Source: Shinella yambaruensis (lineage in GTDB: Bacteria > Pseudomonadota > Alphaproteobacteria > Rhizobiales > Rhizobiaceae). Taken from it: 64,000 bases of DNA. Of this stretch, positions 16,835-28,700 are shown piece by piece. The notes beneath the pieces were generated by a model. The model saw only the letters and a program-made list of their open reading frames with translations, was not told where the DNA came from and ran no database searches. Position numbers and translations under genes: made by a program. Position 1 is the stretch's first letter. Every line of letters starts with the position of its first letter. Location: contig NZ_JALJCK010000006.1 of NCBI RefSeq assembly GCF_022899355.1, positions 248,001-312,000 on the forward strand. Reading direction: 5' to 3'.

Positions 16835-18139
16835 ATGTTCAGACGCACTCTCCTCCGTTTGCTGGTCGTGCTGACCGGCCTTGCGGCGTCCTTGCCGCAG
16901 GCTTGGGCGCTCGTGGAAATCAACATCAACAAGGGCAATGTCGAGCCGCTGCCGATCGCCGTCACCGATTTCATCGCCGGCGGTGATCTCGGCCAGCGCG
17001 TCACCGACGTGATCGCGGCCGACCTCAAGCGCTCCGGCCTCTTCGCGCCGGTGAACAAGCAGGCTTTCATCGAGAAGATATCCAATCCCGACCAGGCGCC
17101 GCGCTTCGATGACTGGAAGGTCATCAATGCACAGGCCCTCGTGACGGGCCGCGTGACGCAGGAGGGTGACGGGCGCCTGCGCGCCGAGTTCCGCCTGTGG
17201 GACACCTTCGCCGGCAAGCAGATCACCGGCCAGCAGTTCTATACCCAGCCGGAAAACTGGCGCCGCGTCGCGCACATCATCGCTGACGCGATCTATGAGA
17301 GCCTGACCGGCGAGAAGGGCTATTTCGACACCCGCATCGTCTATGTCGCCGAAAGCGGCCCGAAGACGGCCCGCAAGCGCCAGCTCGCCATCATGGACCA
17401 GGACGGCTTCAACGCCCGCGCGCTCACCAACGCCAACGAGCTGGTCCTGACGCCGCGCTTCTCGCCGAACCGCCAGGAAATCACCTACATGTCCTTCGAG
17501 GGCAACCAGCCGCGCGTCTACCTGCTCCAGCTTGAGACGGGGCAGCGCGAGGTGGTCGGCAACTTCCCGGGCATGACCTTCTCGCCGCGCTTCTCGCCGG
17601 ATGGCCAGAAGGTCATCATGAGCCTTCAGCAGGAAGGCAATTCCAACATCTACACGATGGACCTGCGCTCGCGCACCACGACGCGACTCACCTCGACGGC
17701 GGCGATCGACACCTCGCCCTCCTACTCGCCGGACGGCTCGCAGATCGTCTTCGAGAGCGACCGCGGCGGCAGGCCGCAGCTCTACGTGATGGGCGCCGAC
17801 GGCTCCAACCAGCGCCGCATTTCCTTCGGCGACGGTTCCTATTCCACCCCGGTCTGGTCGCCGCGCGGCGACCTCATCGCCTTCACCAAGCAGTCGGGCG
17901 GCAAGTTCTCGATCGGCGTGATGAAGACGGACGGTTCGGGAGAGCGCATCCTCACCTCCGGCTTCCACAACGAGGGGCCGACCTGGGCGCCGAACGGACG
18001 GGTGCTGATGTTCTTCCGCCAGGCCGCCGGTGCCGGCGGTCCGCAGATCTATTCGATCGACCTTTCCGGCTACAACGAGCAGATCGTGCAGACGAAGGGT
18101 TTTGCTTCCGACCCGGCCTGGTCGCCGCTTCTGGAATAG
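16835..18139 (+). CDS. tolB: Tol-Pal system beta-propeller protein TolB
   Basis: 434 residues. The signal peptide ([20 protein letters not shown]) is followed by an N-terminal alpha/beta domain and a six-bladed propeller, whose repeats are visible as [30 protein letters not shown] and [10 protein letters not shown]. Periplasmic TolB binds Pal and the N-terminal strand is pulled by TolA. The start lies only 22 bases after the end of the inverted-repeat element, so the ribosome site must work beside that structure. Confidence 0.96.
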   Translation: MFRRTLLRLLVVLTGLAASLPQAWALVEININKGNVEPLPIAVTDFIAGGDLGQRVTDVIAADLKRSGLFAPVNKQAFIEKISNPDQAPRFDDWKVINAQALVTGRVTQEGDGRLRAEFRLWDTFAGKQITGQQFYTQPENWRRVAHIIADAIYESLTGEKGYFDTRIVYVAESGPKTARKRQLAIMDQDGFNARALTNANELVLTPRFSPNRQEITYMSFEGNQPRVYLLQLETGQREVVGNFPGMTFSPRFSPDGQKVIMSLQQEGNSNIYTMDLRSRTTTRLTSTAAIDTSPSYSPDGSQIVFESDRGGRPQLYVMGADGSNQRRISFGDGSYSTPVWSPRGDLIAFTKQSGGKFSIGVMKTDGSGERILTSGFHNEGPTWAPNGRVLMFFRQAAGAGGPQIYSIDLSGYNEQIVQTKGFASDPAWSPLLE

Positions 18140-18156
18140 CATCGACACGCGTAAGG

Positions 18157-18221
18157 CGGGCCTGCCGCGTTCTTGCCGCAAAGTCCTGTAAATCAGGCGG
18201 CAGCGAGACGCGGCAGGCCCG
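18157..18221 (+). repeat. Long interrupted hairpin between tolB and pal
   Basis: Arms CGGGCCTGCCGCGT (18157-18170) and ACGCGGCAGGCCCG (18208-18221) pair perfectly. Inside, TGCCGC pairs with GCGGCA and CCTG with CAGG. A T-run is lacking (CTCCATTTG follows), so it may attenuate or stabilise the mRNA rather than end it. Confidence 0.7.
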
Positions 18222-18382
18222 TCTCCATTTGATATGCCGGGGGCCGGGGACGGTCTTACAAGCAATCGTTAACCATAATCGTTGAACGCGGATTAACCGA
18301 CCGCGGTTACAGTCTGGCAACCCTGATTGAAACCGACGCTTCAACGAACTTGACGCAAGAACTGATGCAAGGAGACCGGCTC

Positions 18383-18919
18383 ATGAGCCGCATTCATTCC
18401 CCGGCCGCTGGCCGCATGCAGACCATCGCCCGCAACCCGGCAATGATCGCCCTGTTCATGACGCTGGCGCTTGCCGGCTGCGCATCCAAGAAGAACATGC
18501 CGAACAATGCCGGCGACCTCGGCCTCAACGGTGGTGCAGGCGCGGCGACCCCGGGCTCGCAGCAGGACTTCACCGTCAATGTCGGCGACCGCATCTTCTT
18601 CGACACCGACTCCTCGTCGGTTCGCGCCGATGCTGCCGCGACGCTCGACCGTCAGGCCCAGTGGCTGCAGCGCTACCCGAACTACGCCATCACGATCGAA
18701 GGCCATGCCGACGAGCGCGGTACGCGTGAATACAACCTCGCGCTCGGCGCACGCCGCGCTGCCGCGACCCGCCAGTACCTCGCTTCGCGCGGCGTTCCGG
18801 CAAACCGCATGAAGACGATCTCCTACGGCAAGGAAAAGCCGGTCGCCGTCTGCGACGACATTTCCTGCTGGTCGCAGAACCGCCGCGCCGTGACCGTTCT
18901 GGGTGGCGCCGGCATGTAA
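18383..18919 (+). CDS. pal: Peptidoglycan-associated lipoprotein Pal
   Basis: 178 residues. The N-terminal signal ends in the lipobox LALAGC, so the protein is acylated and anchored to the outer membrane. The OmpA-like domain follows with NVGDRIFFDTDSS and the peptidoglycan-binding segment GHADERGTREYNLALGARRA. ATG at 18383 is chosen because AAGGAGA lies before it; the in-frame ATG at 18350 would give an unusual extension. Pal links the outer membrane to the wall and is moved by Tol. A strong terminator follows. Confidence 0.96.
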   Translation: MSRIHSPAAGRMQTIARNPAMIALFMTLALAGCASKKNMPNNAGDLGLNGGAGAATPGSQQDFTVNVGDRIFFDTDSSSVRADAAATLDRQAQWLQRYPNYAITIEGHADERGTREYNLALGARRAAATRQYLASRGVPANRMKTISYGKEKPVAVCDDISCWSQNRRAVTVLGGAGM

Positions 18920-18942
18920 TTCCTTCCCGGGAAGGATGCGGA

Positions 18943-18972
18943 AAAGGCGGCCGAGAGGCCGCCTTTCTTTTT
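18943..18972 (+). terminator. Intrinsic terminator of pal
   Basis: AAAGGCGGCC (18943-18952) pairs with GGCCGCCTTT (18957-18966) around GAGA. CTTTTTT follows. It ends the tol-pal transcript before cpoB. Confidence 0.9.
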
Positions 18973-19070
18973 TCAACACACTTTGGCCGAACTCCGTTGC
19001 TTTTTGGGAGTATTTGGAAAACTCTTCGGCAGCGCTTCGGCGTACAATGGGACCAACAGGACGAAGATAG

Positions 19071-20066
19071 ATGAAGAAACTTGTCGCGGCAGGCGTTCTC
19101 AGTCTCGCAGCGGTAGCAGGCATGGTCGGGCCGATCAGCGCATCGCCGCTTTTCCCGCTTGCGAACGGCTTCCTGCCGGCACAAAGCGAGCGGGCAGAGA
19201 AGGGCAACGTGATCCTGGCGCAGGCCATGGATCCGCGCGTCGGGCAGCTCGAAGAGCAGATCCGCAGCCTCAACGGCCGGATCGAGGAAATGAGCTACCA
19301 GCTCCTGCAGATGCAGGAGCAGCTTCGCAAGACGCAGGAAGACAACGAGTACCGTTTCCAGGATCTCGAAAGCGGCAAGAGCGGGGGCTCCGGCAAGAGC
19401 GGCGCCCTCGACAAGCCGGTGAACGGCGGGACTGCCGACCAGCAGATCGCCACGAACAGGGGGCCGGCGGATGACACCGCCGGAACCGACACGCTCGGCA
19501 CGGGTGGCGGTGCCCAGCCGCAGGAACTGGGCTCGATCCGCTTCGACGAGAACGGCAACCCGATCGGTGCCGACGCCAATCCGGACCTGAACAACCAGAG
19601 CGCCTCGATCGGCAACGACAATTCGCTGCCGGGCGTGGAGAACGGCCTGCCGCAGGCCTCGCAGTCGTCTTCCGCCTCGCTCGACAATCCCGACGATCTC
19701 TACCAGGTCGCCTACGGCCATGTTCTGTCCGGCGACTACCAGCTCGCCGAACGCGAATTCCGCGACTATCTCGATATCTTCCCGAAGGGCGAGAAGGCGG
19801 CGGACGCCAATTTCTGGCTGGGCGAGGCCCAATATTCGCAAGGCAACTTCAACGATGCCGCAAAGACCTTCCTCAACGCCCACCAGACGTTCAGCAAGTC
19901 GAAGAAGGCGCCGGAAATGCTGCTGAAGCTCGGCATGTCGCTTGCCGCCCTCGACAACCGCGAGACCGCCTGTGCGACGCTGCGCGAAGTGAACAAGCGC
20001 TACCCGAACGCCTCCAAGGCCGTGAAGACCAAGGTTTCGTCCGAGCAGAGCCGTCTGTCCTGCTGA
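19071..20066 (+). CDS. cpoB: Tol-Pal coordinator CpoB (YbgF)
   Basis: 331 residues. A signal peptide is followed by a trimerising coiled coil near residues 55-100 (DPRVGQLEEQIRSLNGRIEE). A glycine- and asparagine-rich linker comes next. The C-terminal part is three tetratricopeptide repeats (DDLYQVAYGHVLSGDYQLAE, then FWLGEAQYSQGNF). CpoB coordinates Tol-driven outer-membrane constriction with PBP1b in the periplasm. The gene has its own upstream gap after the pal terminator. It is followed 20 bases later by tilS. Confidence 0.93.
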   Translation: MKKLVAAGVLSLAAVAGMVGPISASPLFPLANGFLPAQSERAEKGNVILAQAMDPRVGQLEEQIRSLNGRIEEMSYQLLQMQEQLRKTQEDNEYRFQDLESGKSGGSGKSGALDKPVNGGTADQQIATNRGPADDTAGTDTLGTGGGAQPQELGSIRFDENGNPIGADANPDLNNQSASIGNDNSLPGVENGLPQASQSSSASLDNPDDLYQVAYGHVLSGDYQLAEREFRDYLDIFPKGEKAADANFWLGEAQYSQGNFNDAAKTFLNAHQTFSKSKKAPEMLLKLGMSLAALDNRETACATLREVNKRYPNASKAVKTKVSSEQSRLSC

Positions 20067-20086
20067 TTGCGGACGGAAGAAACACC

Positions 20087-21373
20087 GTGGCCCATGCGGA
20101 CGATCCCGCTTTTGAGGCAGCCGGCCGTTTCCTGAAGAGTTTCAAGCATCCCGCGCACCTGCTGGTCGCCGTTTCCGGCGGCAGCGATTCGACGGGGCTC
20201 CTCGTGGCGCTCGCCACGCTCCGCGCGGCCGGGCGCTATCCCGGCATCACCCTTTCCGCCTGCACGATCGACCATGACCTGCGGCCCGGCTCCGCCGGGG
20301 AGGCTGCATGGGTCGGCGCCCTTTGCGCACGCCATGGCGTGAGGCACGTCATCCGCCGCTGGGAAGGCGAAAAGCCGGTTTCCGGCCTGCAAGCCGCCGC
20401 CCGCGCCAGGCGCTACGGTCTCCTCGCCGACGTCGCCGTGGAAATGGGCGCCGATGCCGTTCTCGCTGCCCATACGCGCGACGACCAGAACGAGACCGTG
20501 GCGATGCGCGCCGCGCGGTCGGCGGAAGGGATCGGCCTTTCCGGGATGGCGGATGCCGTCCTGCTCCATGGTGCCGTCTGGCTGCTGCGGCCTTTCCTCG
20601 CCATCGACCGGGCGGCCATCCGCGCCTTCCTCGCCGCGCGCGGCGAAGGCTGGCGCGAGGATCCAAGCAACCACAATCCTCGCTTCGAGCGGGTCCGCAT
20701 CCGGGCGCGCGGCGTTTCGCCCGAACCTGCCGTCGGGGACAGGGCCTTGCTTTCCCGGTGCGCGGCCGCCTTCCTGGCCGAAAACGTCCGGACGGAGGGC
20801 GCCTTCTTCGCGCTGGCACCCGCGGCCGTCGGCACCCTCCTTGCCGATCCGGCGGCCTGGCGTGGCTTTCTGGTGCTGGCGGCGGTAGCGGGGGGGCGGG
20901 TTCATGCCCTTGAGGCGGCGTCGGCCGGGCGCCTGCGGGGCTTCCTTGCCAGCGGCACACTGTCGCGGCTGACCGCCGGCCGCGTGGTCTTCGATCGCCG
21001 GCGCGACGGCCTTTTCCTCTACCGCGAATGCCGCGGCATCGAGACCCTTGCCCTGTCGGCAGGCGCGGCGGCCGTCTGGGACGGGCGATACCATGTCGCC
21101 AACCGTGCCGGCCGGACGATCATGGTTTCGGCCGCCGGCAGCGGACGAGGGCGGGATGACGGCGCCGGACTGGGCGGACCCGCCTTGCGCGCCAGCCGCG
21201 CCGCGCCGCGCCTGGAATTCGAGCATGGCGGGCGGGTGCCTGCGGATCTTGCCGCCGTCGAACCCCTGGTGGCGCCCTATGCCCGTTTCCTGCCGCGCTT
21301 CGACCTGCCGCTTGCCAATGCGCTCGCGGAGATTCTCGGGCGCGCGCCGTTTTCGTCTCCGCCGAACGAATGA
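20087..21373 (+). CDS. tilS: tRNA(Ile)-lysidine synthetase TilS
   Basis: 428 residues. TilS attaches lysine to C34 of the CAU-anticodon tRNA-Ile so that it reads AUA. The PP-loop ATP motif SGGSDS is at 30-35. Further family segments are DHDLRPGSAGEA and AAHTRDDQNET. The GTG start at 20087 follows cpoB by 20 bases. The C-terminal third is alanine- and arginine-rich and less conserved. In rhizobia tilS usually precedes ftsH, as here. Confidence 0.93.
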   Translation: MAHADDPAFEAAGRFLKSFKHPAHLLVAVSGGSDSTGLLVALATLRAAGRYPGITLSACTIDHDLRPGSAGEAAWVGALCARHGVRHVIRRWEGEKPVSGLQAAARARRYGLLADVAVEMGADAVLAAHTRDDQNETVAMRAARSAEGIGLSGMADAVLLHGAVWLLRPFLAIDRAAIRAFLAARGEGWREDPSNHNPRFERVRIRARGVSPEPAVGDRALLSRCAAAFLAENVRTEGAFFALAPAAVGTLLADPAAWRGFLVLAAVAGGRVHALEAASAGRLRGFLASGTLSRLTAGRVVFDRRRDGLFLYRECRGIETLALSAGAAAVWDGRYHVANRAGRTIMVSAAGSGRGRDDGAGLGGPALRASRAAPRLEFEHGGRVPADLAAVEPLVAPYARFLPRFDLPLANALAEILGRAPFSSPPNE

Positions 21374-21573
21374 AGGCGCGCATGAAAGCGTTGTGGTAGA
21401 ATGGAGGCAATGTCGATGGCAGGCGGCCGCAGGGCCATCCTCGTCGTTGACGATATTGAGAGAAAAGCCCTGGTCCCGTGTGCTTTGCCTTGGCAAGGCC
21501 GCATGGCGACCCTATGTTAGGCGACAGAGAAGCGGCCGGGAAACTCCGGCCGGGAAAGTGCCCGGAACGTTCG

Positions 21574-23496
<1,923 letters not shown>

Positions 23497-23522
23497 GGCA
23501 AGCCGCCGAAAAAGAATCGAAG

Positions 23523-23550
23523 ACGGCCGGGAAGTCTTTCCCGGCCGTTT
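23523..23550 (+). terminator. Intrinsic terminator of ftsH
   Basis: ACGGCCGGGAA (23523-23533) pairs with TTCCCGGCCGT (23538-23548) around a 4-base loop, followed by TT and CC. The stem is strong and the T-run short. Confidence 0.8.
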
Positions 23551-23778
23551 CCTTCGGTAACGGTCTGTAACGAATTCTGATGCGCGGGTGGATGCTCTTT
23601 TTTCGCTTTTGTGGCAAGGAAATGGGGCGGCCGCACGATGTTTAAGGTTTGAACGACGGGGCGGCTATAGAATAGTTTCGCCCCGCGGCCCGTCTTAAAT
23701 GCTGGGCGTGGCAGGATGAACGCATCAGGATCGGGCGCGGCACGAGTGCCGCCCGGCCAGCGATTTTCAGGAGTGACT

Positions 23779-25131
23779 ATGAAGCGTCGTTATTTCGGTA
23801 CGGACGGCATTCGGGGACAATCCAACATTTTCCCGATGACGCCGGACCTTGCCATGCGGGTCGGCATCGCCGTGGGTACGATCTTCCGCCGTGGCGCGCA
23901 TCGCCACCGCGTGGTGATCGGCAAGGACACGCGCCTTTCCGGCTACATGTTGGAAAACGCCATGGTGGCGGGCTTTACCGCCGCCGGCATCGACGCCTTC
24001 ATCCTTGGGCCGATCTCGACGCCTGCCGTCGCCATGCTGACGCGGTCGTTGCGCGCCGATATCGGCGTGATGATCTCCGCCTCGCACAATCCGTTCTACG
24101 ACAACGGCATCAAGCTCTTCGGTCCCGATGGCTACAAGCTCTCCGACGAGATCGAGATGGAAATCGAGGAGCTGATCGACAGGGACATCACGGCGCAGCT
24201 CGCGAAGGCGGCCGATATCGGCCGGGCGAAGCGCATCGACGGCGTGCATGACCGCTATATAGAACATGCCAAGCGCACGCTGCCGCGCGACACGACGCTG
24301 AAGGGCCTGCGCGTGGCCATCGACTGCGCCAATGGCGCCGCCTACCGCGTCGCCCCCGCCGCCCTCTGGGAACTCGGCGCCGACGTCGTGACGATCGGCA
24401 ACGAGCCGGATGGCCTCAACATCAATCTCGAATGCGGCTCCACCCACCCGGACGCCCTGCAGCGCAAGGTGCATGAGGTGCGCGCCGATATCGGCATCGC
24501 GCTCGACGGCGATGCCGACCGCGTGCAGATCGTCGACGAGAACGGCAAGATCATCGATGGCGACCAGCTGATGGCTGTCATCGCCGAAAGCTGGGCGGCG
24601 GACGGCATGCTGCGCGGCGGCGGCATCGTCGCGACCGTCATGTCCAATCTCGGCCTTGAACGCTTCCTCTCCGGCCAGGGCCTCGGCCTGCAGCGGACCA
24701 AGGTGGGCGACCGCTATGTCGTCGAGCACATGCGCCAGCACGATTACAATGTCGGCGGCGAGCAATCCGGCCATATCGTCCTGTCCGATTTCGGCACGAC
24801 CGGCGACGGTCTTGTCGCCGCGCTCCAGGTGCTCGCCTGCGTCAAGCGCAGCGGCAAGACGGTGAGTGAGGTATGCAACCGCTTCGAGCCGGTGCCGCAG
24901 GTGCTGAAGAACGTGCGCATCCAGGCCGGTTCGCCGCTGGAGGACGCCGTGGTGCGCCAGGCGATCGCCGATGCCGAAAGCGAGCTCGCCCGCAACGGCC
25001 GCCTTCTCATCCGCCCCTCCGGCACGGAGCCGCTGATCCGCGTGATGGCGGAAGGTGACGACCGGGCACAGGTGGAGCGCATCGTCGACGAGCTGGTGGG
25101 CGTGATCGGCTCGGTGCGCAACGCCGCCTGA
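23779..25131 (+). CDS. glmM: Phosphoglucosamine mutase GlmM
   Basis: 450 residues. GlmM converts glucosamine 6-phosphate to glucosamine 1-phosphate for UDP-GlcNAc, feeding peptidoglycan and lipopolysaccharide. The phosphorylated serine is S102 in MISASHNPF. The metal loop DGDADR is at 243-248. The sugar loop GGEQSGH and phosphate loop [11 protein letters not shown] follow. ATG at 23779 has CAGGAG before it. An upstream in-frame ATG would add 21 residues without motif. A perfect terminator follows. Confidence 0.98.
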   Translation: MKRRYFGTDGIRGQSNIFPMTPDLAMRVGIAVGTIFRRGAHRHRVVIGKDTRLSGYMLENAMVAGFTAAGIDAFILGPISTPAVAMLTRSLRADIGVMISASHNPFYDNGIKLFGPDGYKLSDEIEMEIEELIDRDITAQLAKAADIGRAKRIDGVHDRYIEHAKRTLPRDTTLKGLRVAIDCANGAAYRVAPAALWELGADVVTIGNEPDGLNINLECGSTHPDALQRKVHEVRADIGIALDGDADRVQIVDENGKIIDGDQLMAVIAESWAADGMLRGGGIVATVMSNLGLERFLSGQGLGLQRTKVGDRYVVEHMRQHDYNVGGEQSGHIVLSDFGTTGDGLVAALQVLACVKRSGKTVSEVCNRFEPVPQVLKNVRIQAGSPLEDAVVRQAIADAESELARNGRLLIRPSGTEPLIRVMAEGDDRAQVERIVDELVGVIGSVRNAA

Positions 25132-25152
25132 GCCCGCCCGACGCATTCTTTG

Positions 25153-25183
25153 AAAAGGCCGAAGCCCTGCTTCGGCCTTTTCT
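25153..25183 (+). terminator. Intrinsic terminator of glmM
   Basis: A 13-bp perfect stem (25153-25165 with 25169-25181, AAAAGGCCGAAGC and its complement) closes on CCT. TTTTCTTTT follows. Confidence 0.92.
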
Positions 25184-25391
25184 TTTGCGCTCAAGTCGCG
25201 TCGAAGTTTCTTCCGGAAGCTTTCCGAAATTTATTCATCCTTTACCGAATTCGTGAACGACCATTAACAAATACGGTAAATCTTTGTAGTTAATCGCCCC
25301 TTAACCTTTCCTCGCCATTATCCGTGGCTGATCGAGGGACTTGGAATCCGGCGCGCCGGCCATCCCAAGCAAAGCCTATTGGAGCAAGGCC

Positions 25392-26225
25392 ATGAGGAAA
25401 GTTTTGAGTGGCGTGGTTGCCGTCCTGCTGACGGGCACGTCGGGTTATGCGGCCGATGTCTACCAGCCGGAGGTCATCGAGGCGCCGGTGCAGGAAACCG
25501 TCATCGAGACGGGCGGCTGGTATCTGCGCGGCGACATGGGCTGGTCCTATAACAAGATGCGCGGCGCGAGCTTCTACCAGGGTTCGAACGACACCTATCG
25601 CAGCTTCGATTCCACCCGCCTGAAGAGCGGCTTCACCATCGGCGGCGGTGTCGGTTACCAGATCAACGACCACTTCCGCACGGACGTGACGCTCGACTAC
25701 ATGTTCAAGTCCAAGTTCAAGGGCTCGACGACGGGCGGCTGCGGCGTCGCCGTGAACTGCACCTCCACCGACGTCTCCTCGCTGACCGCCCTCAGCCTCC
25801 TCGCCAACGCCTATGTCGACATCGGCACCTACGGCATCGTCACGCCCTATGTCGGCGCAGGTATCGGCGGCACCTATGTGAACTGGAAGGGCCTCAAGAA
25901 CACCTCGTGCGAAACCGGCGACCCGACGAACTGCGACCCGACCTTCGAACATCGCGGCAGGAAGAGCTGGCGCTTCACCTATGCGCTGATGGCCGGTGCT
26001 TCCGTCGACGTCACCTGCAACCTGAAGGCCGACCTCGGCTATCGCTTCCGCCATGTCACCAAGGGCGAGATGTTCGGCTTCAATGCCGGCGGCGGCCCGG
26101 GCTACGACAAGGGCTTCTACAGCCACGAGGCACGCGCCGGTCTGCGCTACGCCTTCAACGGCTGCGAGCAGCAGGCCTATATCCCGCCGGCCGAAATCCC
26201 GATCGAGCAGCCGGTCTACAAATAA
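25392..26225 (+). CDS. Outer-membrane beta-barrel protein (Omp25/RopB-like), copy A
   Basis: 277 residues. The signal peptide (VLSGVVAVLLTGTSGYAA) is followed by alternating aromatic-rich strands: GGWYLRGDMGWSYN, IGGGVGYQINDHFRTDVTLD, ITPYVGAG-type (here VTPYVGAGIGG) and the last strand HEARAGLRYAF. This is the eight-stranded small barrel family common in rhizobia and Brucella. Two cysteine pairs lie in predicted outer loops. ATG at 25392 follows GGAGCAAGG. It ends at a terminator and precedes a paralogue. Confidence 0.88.
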   Translation: MRKVLSGVVAVLLTGTSGYAADVYQPEVIEAPVQETVIETGGWYLRGDMGWSYNKMRGASFYQGSNDTYRSFDSTRLKSGFTIGGGVGYQINDHFRTDVTLDYMFKSKFKGSTTGGCGVAVNCTSTDVSSLTALSLLANAYVDIGTYGIVTPYVGAGIGGTYVNWKGLKNTSCETGDPTNCDPTFEHRGRKSWRFTYALMAGASVDVTCNLKADLGYRFRHVTKGEMFGFNAGGGPGYDKGFYSHEARAGLRYAFNGCEQQAYIPPAEIPIEQPVYK

Positions 26226-26249
26226 GCGGCGTGCTGCCGACCGCCTTGC

Positions 26250-26274
26250 AAGGCCGCCCTCCGGGCGGCCTTTT
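26250..26274 (+). terminator. Terminator between the two barrel genes
   Basis: AAGGCCGCCC (26250-26259) pairs with GGGCGGCCTT (26263-26272), with TTTT at 26271-26274. The same stem sequence is used after tal. Confidence 0.9.
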
Positions 26275-26432
26275 CGCATTCCCGAACGCGTTGCAGATCC
26301 GGACACTTAACCGTTTCTTCATGCCTTAAGATTTATGGTTAACCAACGGTGTAGGGCAGCAATCTCTTAAGGATGCCTGGCCCTGCGCCGATCACGCAAC
26401 CGCCGGCCCGCCGGCCTTGAGGGATCGAGACC

Positions 26433-27266
26433 ATGTTCCGCCGCATCGCACCGCTTGGTATTGCCATTCTTGCCGGCCTCGTCGCGACGAGCGTGACGGC
26501 GAGCGATCTCGACATCATCAACGCGCCGGAAATCGACGTTTCCGGCAGCACGGTGGCCGAGGGCTGGTATATCCGCGGCGATCTCGGTTACTCCGGCTGG
26601 GTCAAGCACGACAAGCCGAACTACAGGATCGATGCCTTCGGCGCGACCTTTGCTGACGGGGATTTCGACAATGCCCGCTTCTCCAAGCCCATCTCCTACG
26701 GCGTCGGCATGGGCTACCAGTTCAACAATTTCCTGCGCGCCGACCTGACGACGGACTTCTTCAACGGCTCGCTGCGCGGCAGCTCGAACCTCGATTCGCC
26801 CTGCATCGCGGCCCCGGCGGGCACGACCTGCCGCCTCGGCCAGAAGGCGGACTACAGCGCGGCCCATTTCCTGGCCAACGGCTATGTGGATCTCGGAACC
26901 TATGCCGGCATAACGCCCTATGTCGGTGCAGGTGCGGGCGTGACCTACATGAAATGGGACAGCTTCCGCACCCAGGCGAACTGCCAGAACGACACGGGCT
27001 CCTGCGCAGGTGCAACCTTCGACGAGCTCCGCGTGAAGGGCGACGACAGCTGGCGCTTCACCTATGCGCTGATGGCGGGTGCCGCCATCGACCTCACAGA
27101 ACGCGTCAAGCTCGACCTCGGTTATCGTTTCTCCGACATGGCGGGCGGCAAGGCCTTCGGCGGCACGGCCGAGGTGCCCGGCGTCGGCTCGGTCAGCGTC
27201 AAGGGACGGGACGAGGGCTTCCAGAAGCATGAGTTCCGGGCCGGTATCCGCGTCACCACCTGGTGA
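26433..27266 (+). CDS. Outer-membrane beta-barrel protein, copy B
   Basis: 277 residues, exactly as long as the gene upstream, with the same strand order: EGWYIRGDLGYSGW, YGVGMGYQFNNFLRADLTTD, ITPYVGAGAGVTYMKWD, SWRFTYALMAGA and a final HEFRAGIRVTTW. A signal peptide precedes it. The matching segments WRFTYALMAGA and TPYVGAG show it is a tandem paralogue. The middle loops differ, as expected of surface-exposed parts. It has its own upstream gap with AT-rich promoter-like sequence. Confidence 0.87.
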   Translation: MFRRIAPLGIAILAGLVATSVTASDLDIINAPEIDVSGSTVAEGWYIRGDLGYSGWVKHDKPNYRIDAFGATFADGDFDNARFSKPISYGVGMGYQFNNFLRADLTTDFFNGSLRGSSNLDSPCIAAPAGTTCRLGQKADYSAAHFLANGYVDLGTYAGITPYVGAGAGVTYMKWDSFRTQANCQNDTGSCAGATFDELRVKGDDSWRFTYALMAGAAIDLTERVKLDLGYRFSDMAGGKAFGGTAEVPGVGSVSVKGRDEGFQKHEFRAGIRVTTW

Positions 27267-27358
27267 CACCCCTTTCTTTGCTTGCGCGGCGGCGCGTCGG
27301 GAAACCGGCGCGCCGTTTCCGTTGCGCCGCATTATTTTTCGTTCGCGACATAATCCTC

Positions 27359-27387
27359 TTGACTTGAAAACGGCTCTTCCATATTCA
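27359..27387 (+). promoter_or_regulatory. Candidate serC promoter
   Basis: TTGACT (27359-27364) is followed after 17 bases by TATTCA (27382-27387). Transcription would begin near 27394, just before the structured leader. Confidence 0.5.
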
Positions 27388-27392
27388 CGGCG

Positions 27393-27443
27393 GCGGGACA
27401 CTCCTCCCCAACGAGGAGCTATCTATCTGGAAGGATAGCGATC
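27393..27443 (+). ncRNA. serC leader RNA motif
   Basis: Two short hairpins lie directly before the serC ATG. CTCCTC (27401-27406) pairs with GAGGAG (27413-27418) around CCCAAC. GCTATC (27418-27423) pairs with GATAGC (27434-27439), and its loop holds the ribosome site GGAAGGA. This layout matches the serC RNA motif described in alphaproteobacteria, where the second hairpin contains the ribosome site. The motif is thought to regulate serC; the ligand or factor is not established. Confidence 0.72.
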
Positions 27444-28625
<1,182 letters not shown>

Positions 28626-28700
28626 TTTTGCGACTGGCTTCGTCCTTCGGGCGAAGCCACCCTTATCTCATCTTCCCGGACCCATTGAAGGAGGCCTCTC

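Noticed and set aside
28635-28659. Terminator between serC and serA
   Set aside because: A hairpin exists (TGGCTTCG with CGAAGCCA), but no T-run follows and the genes form an obvious operon.
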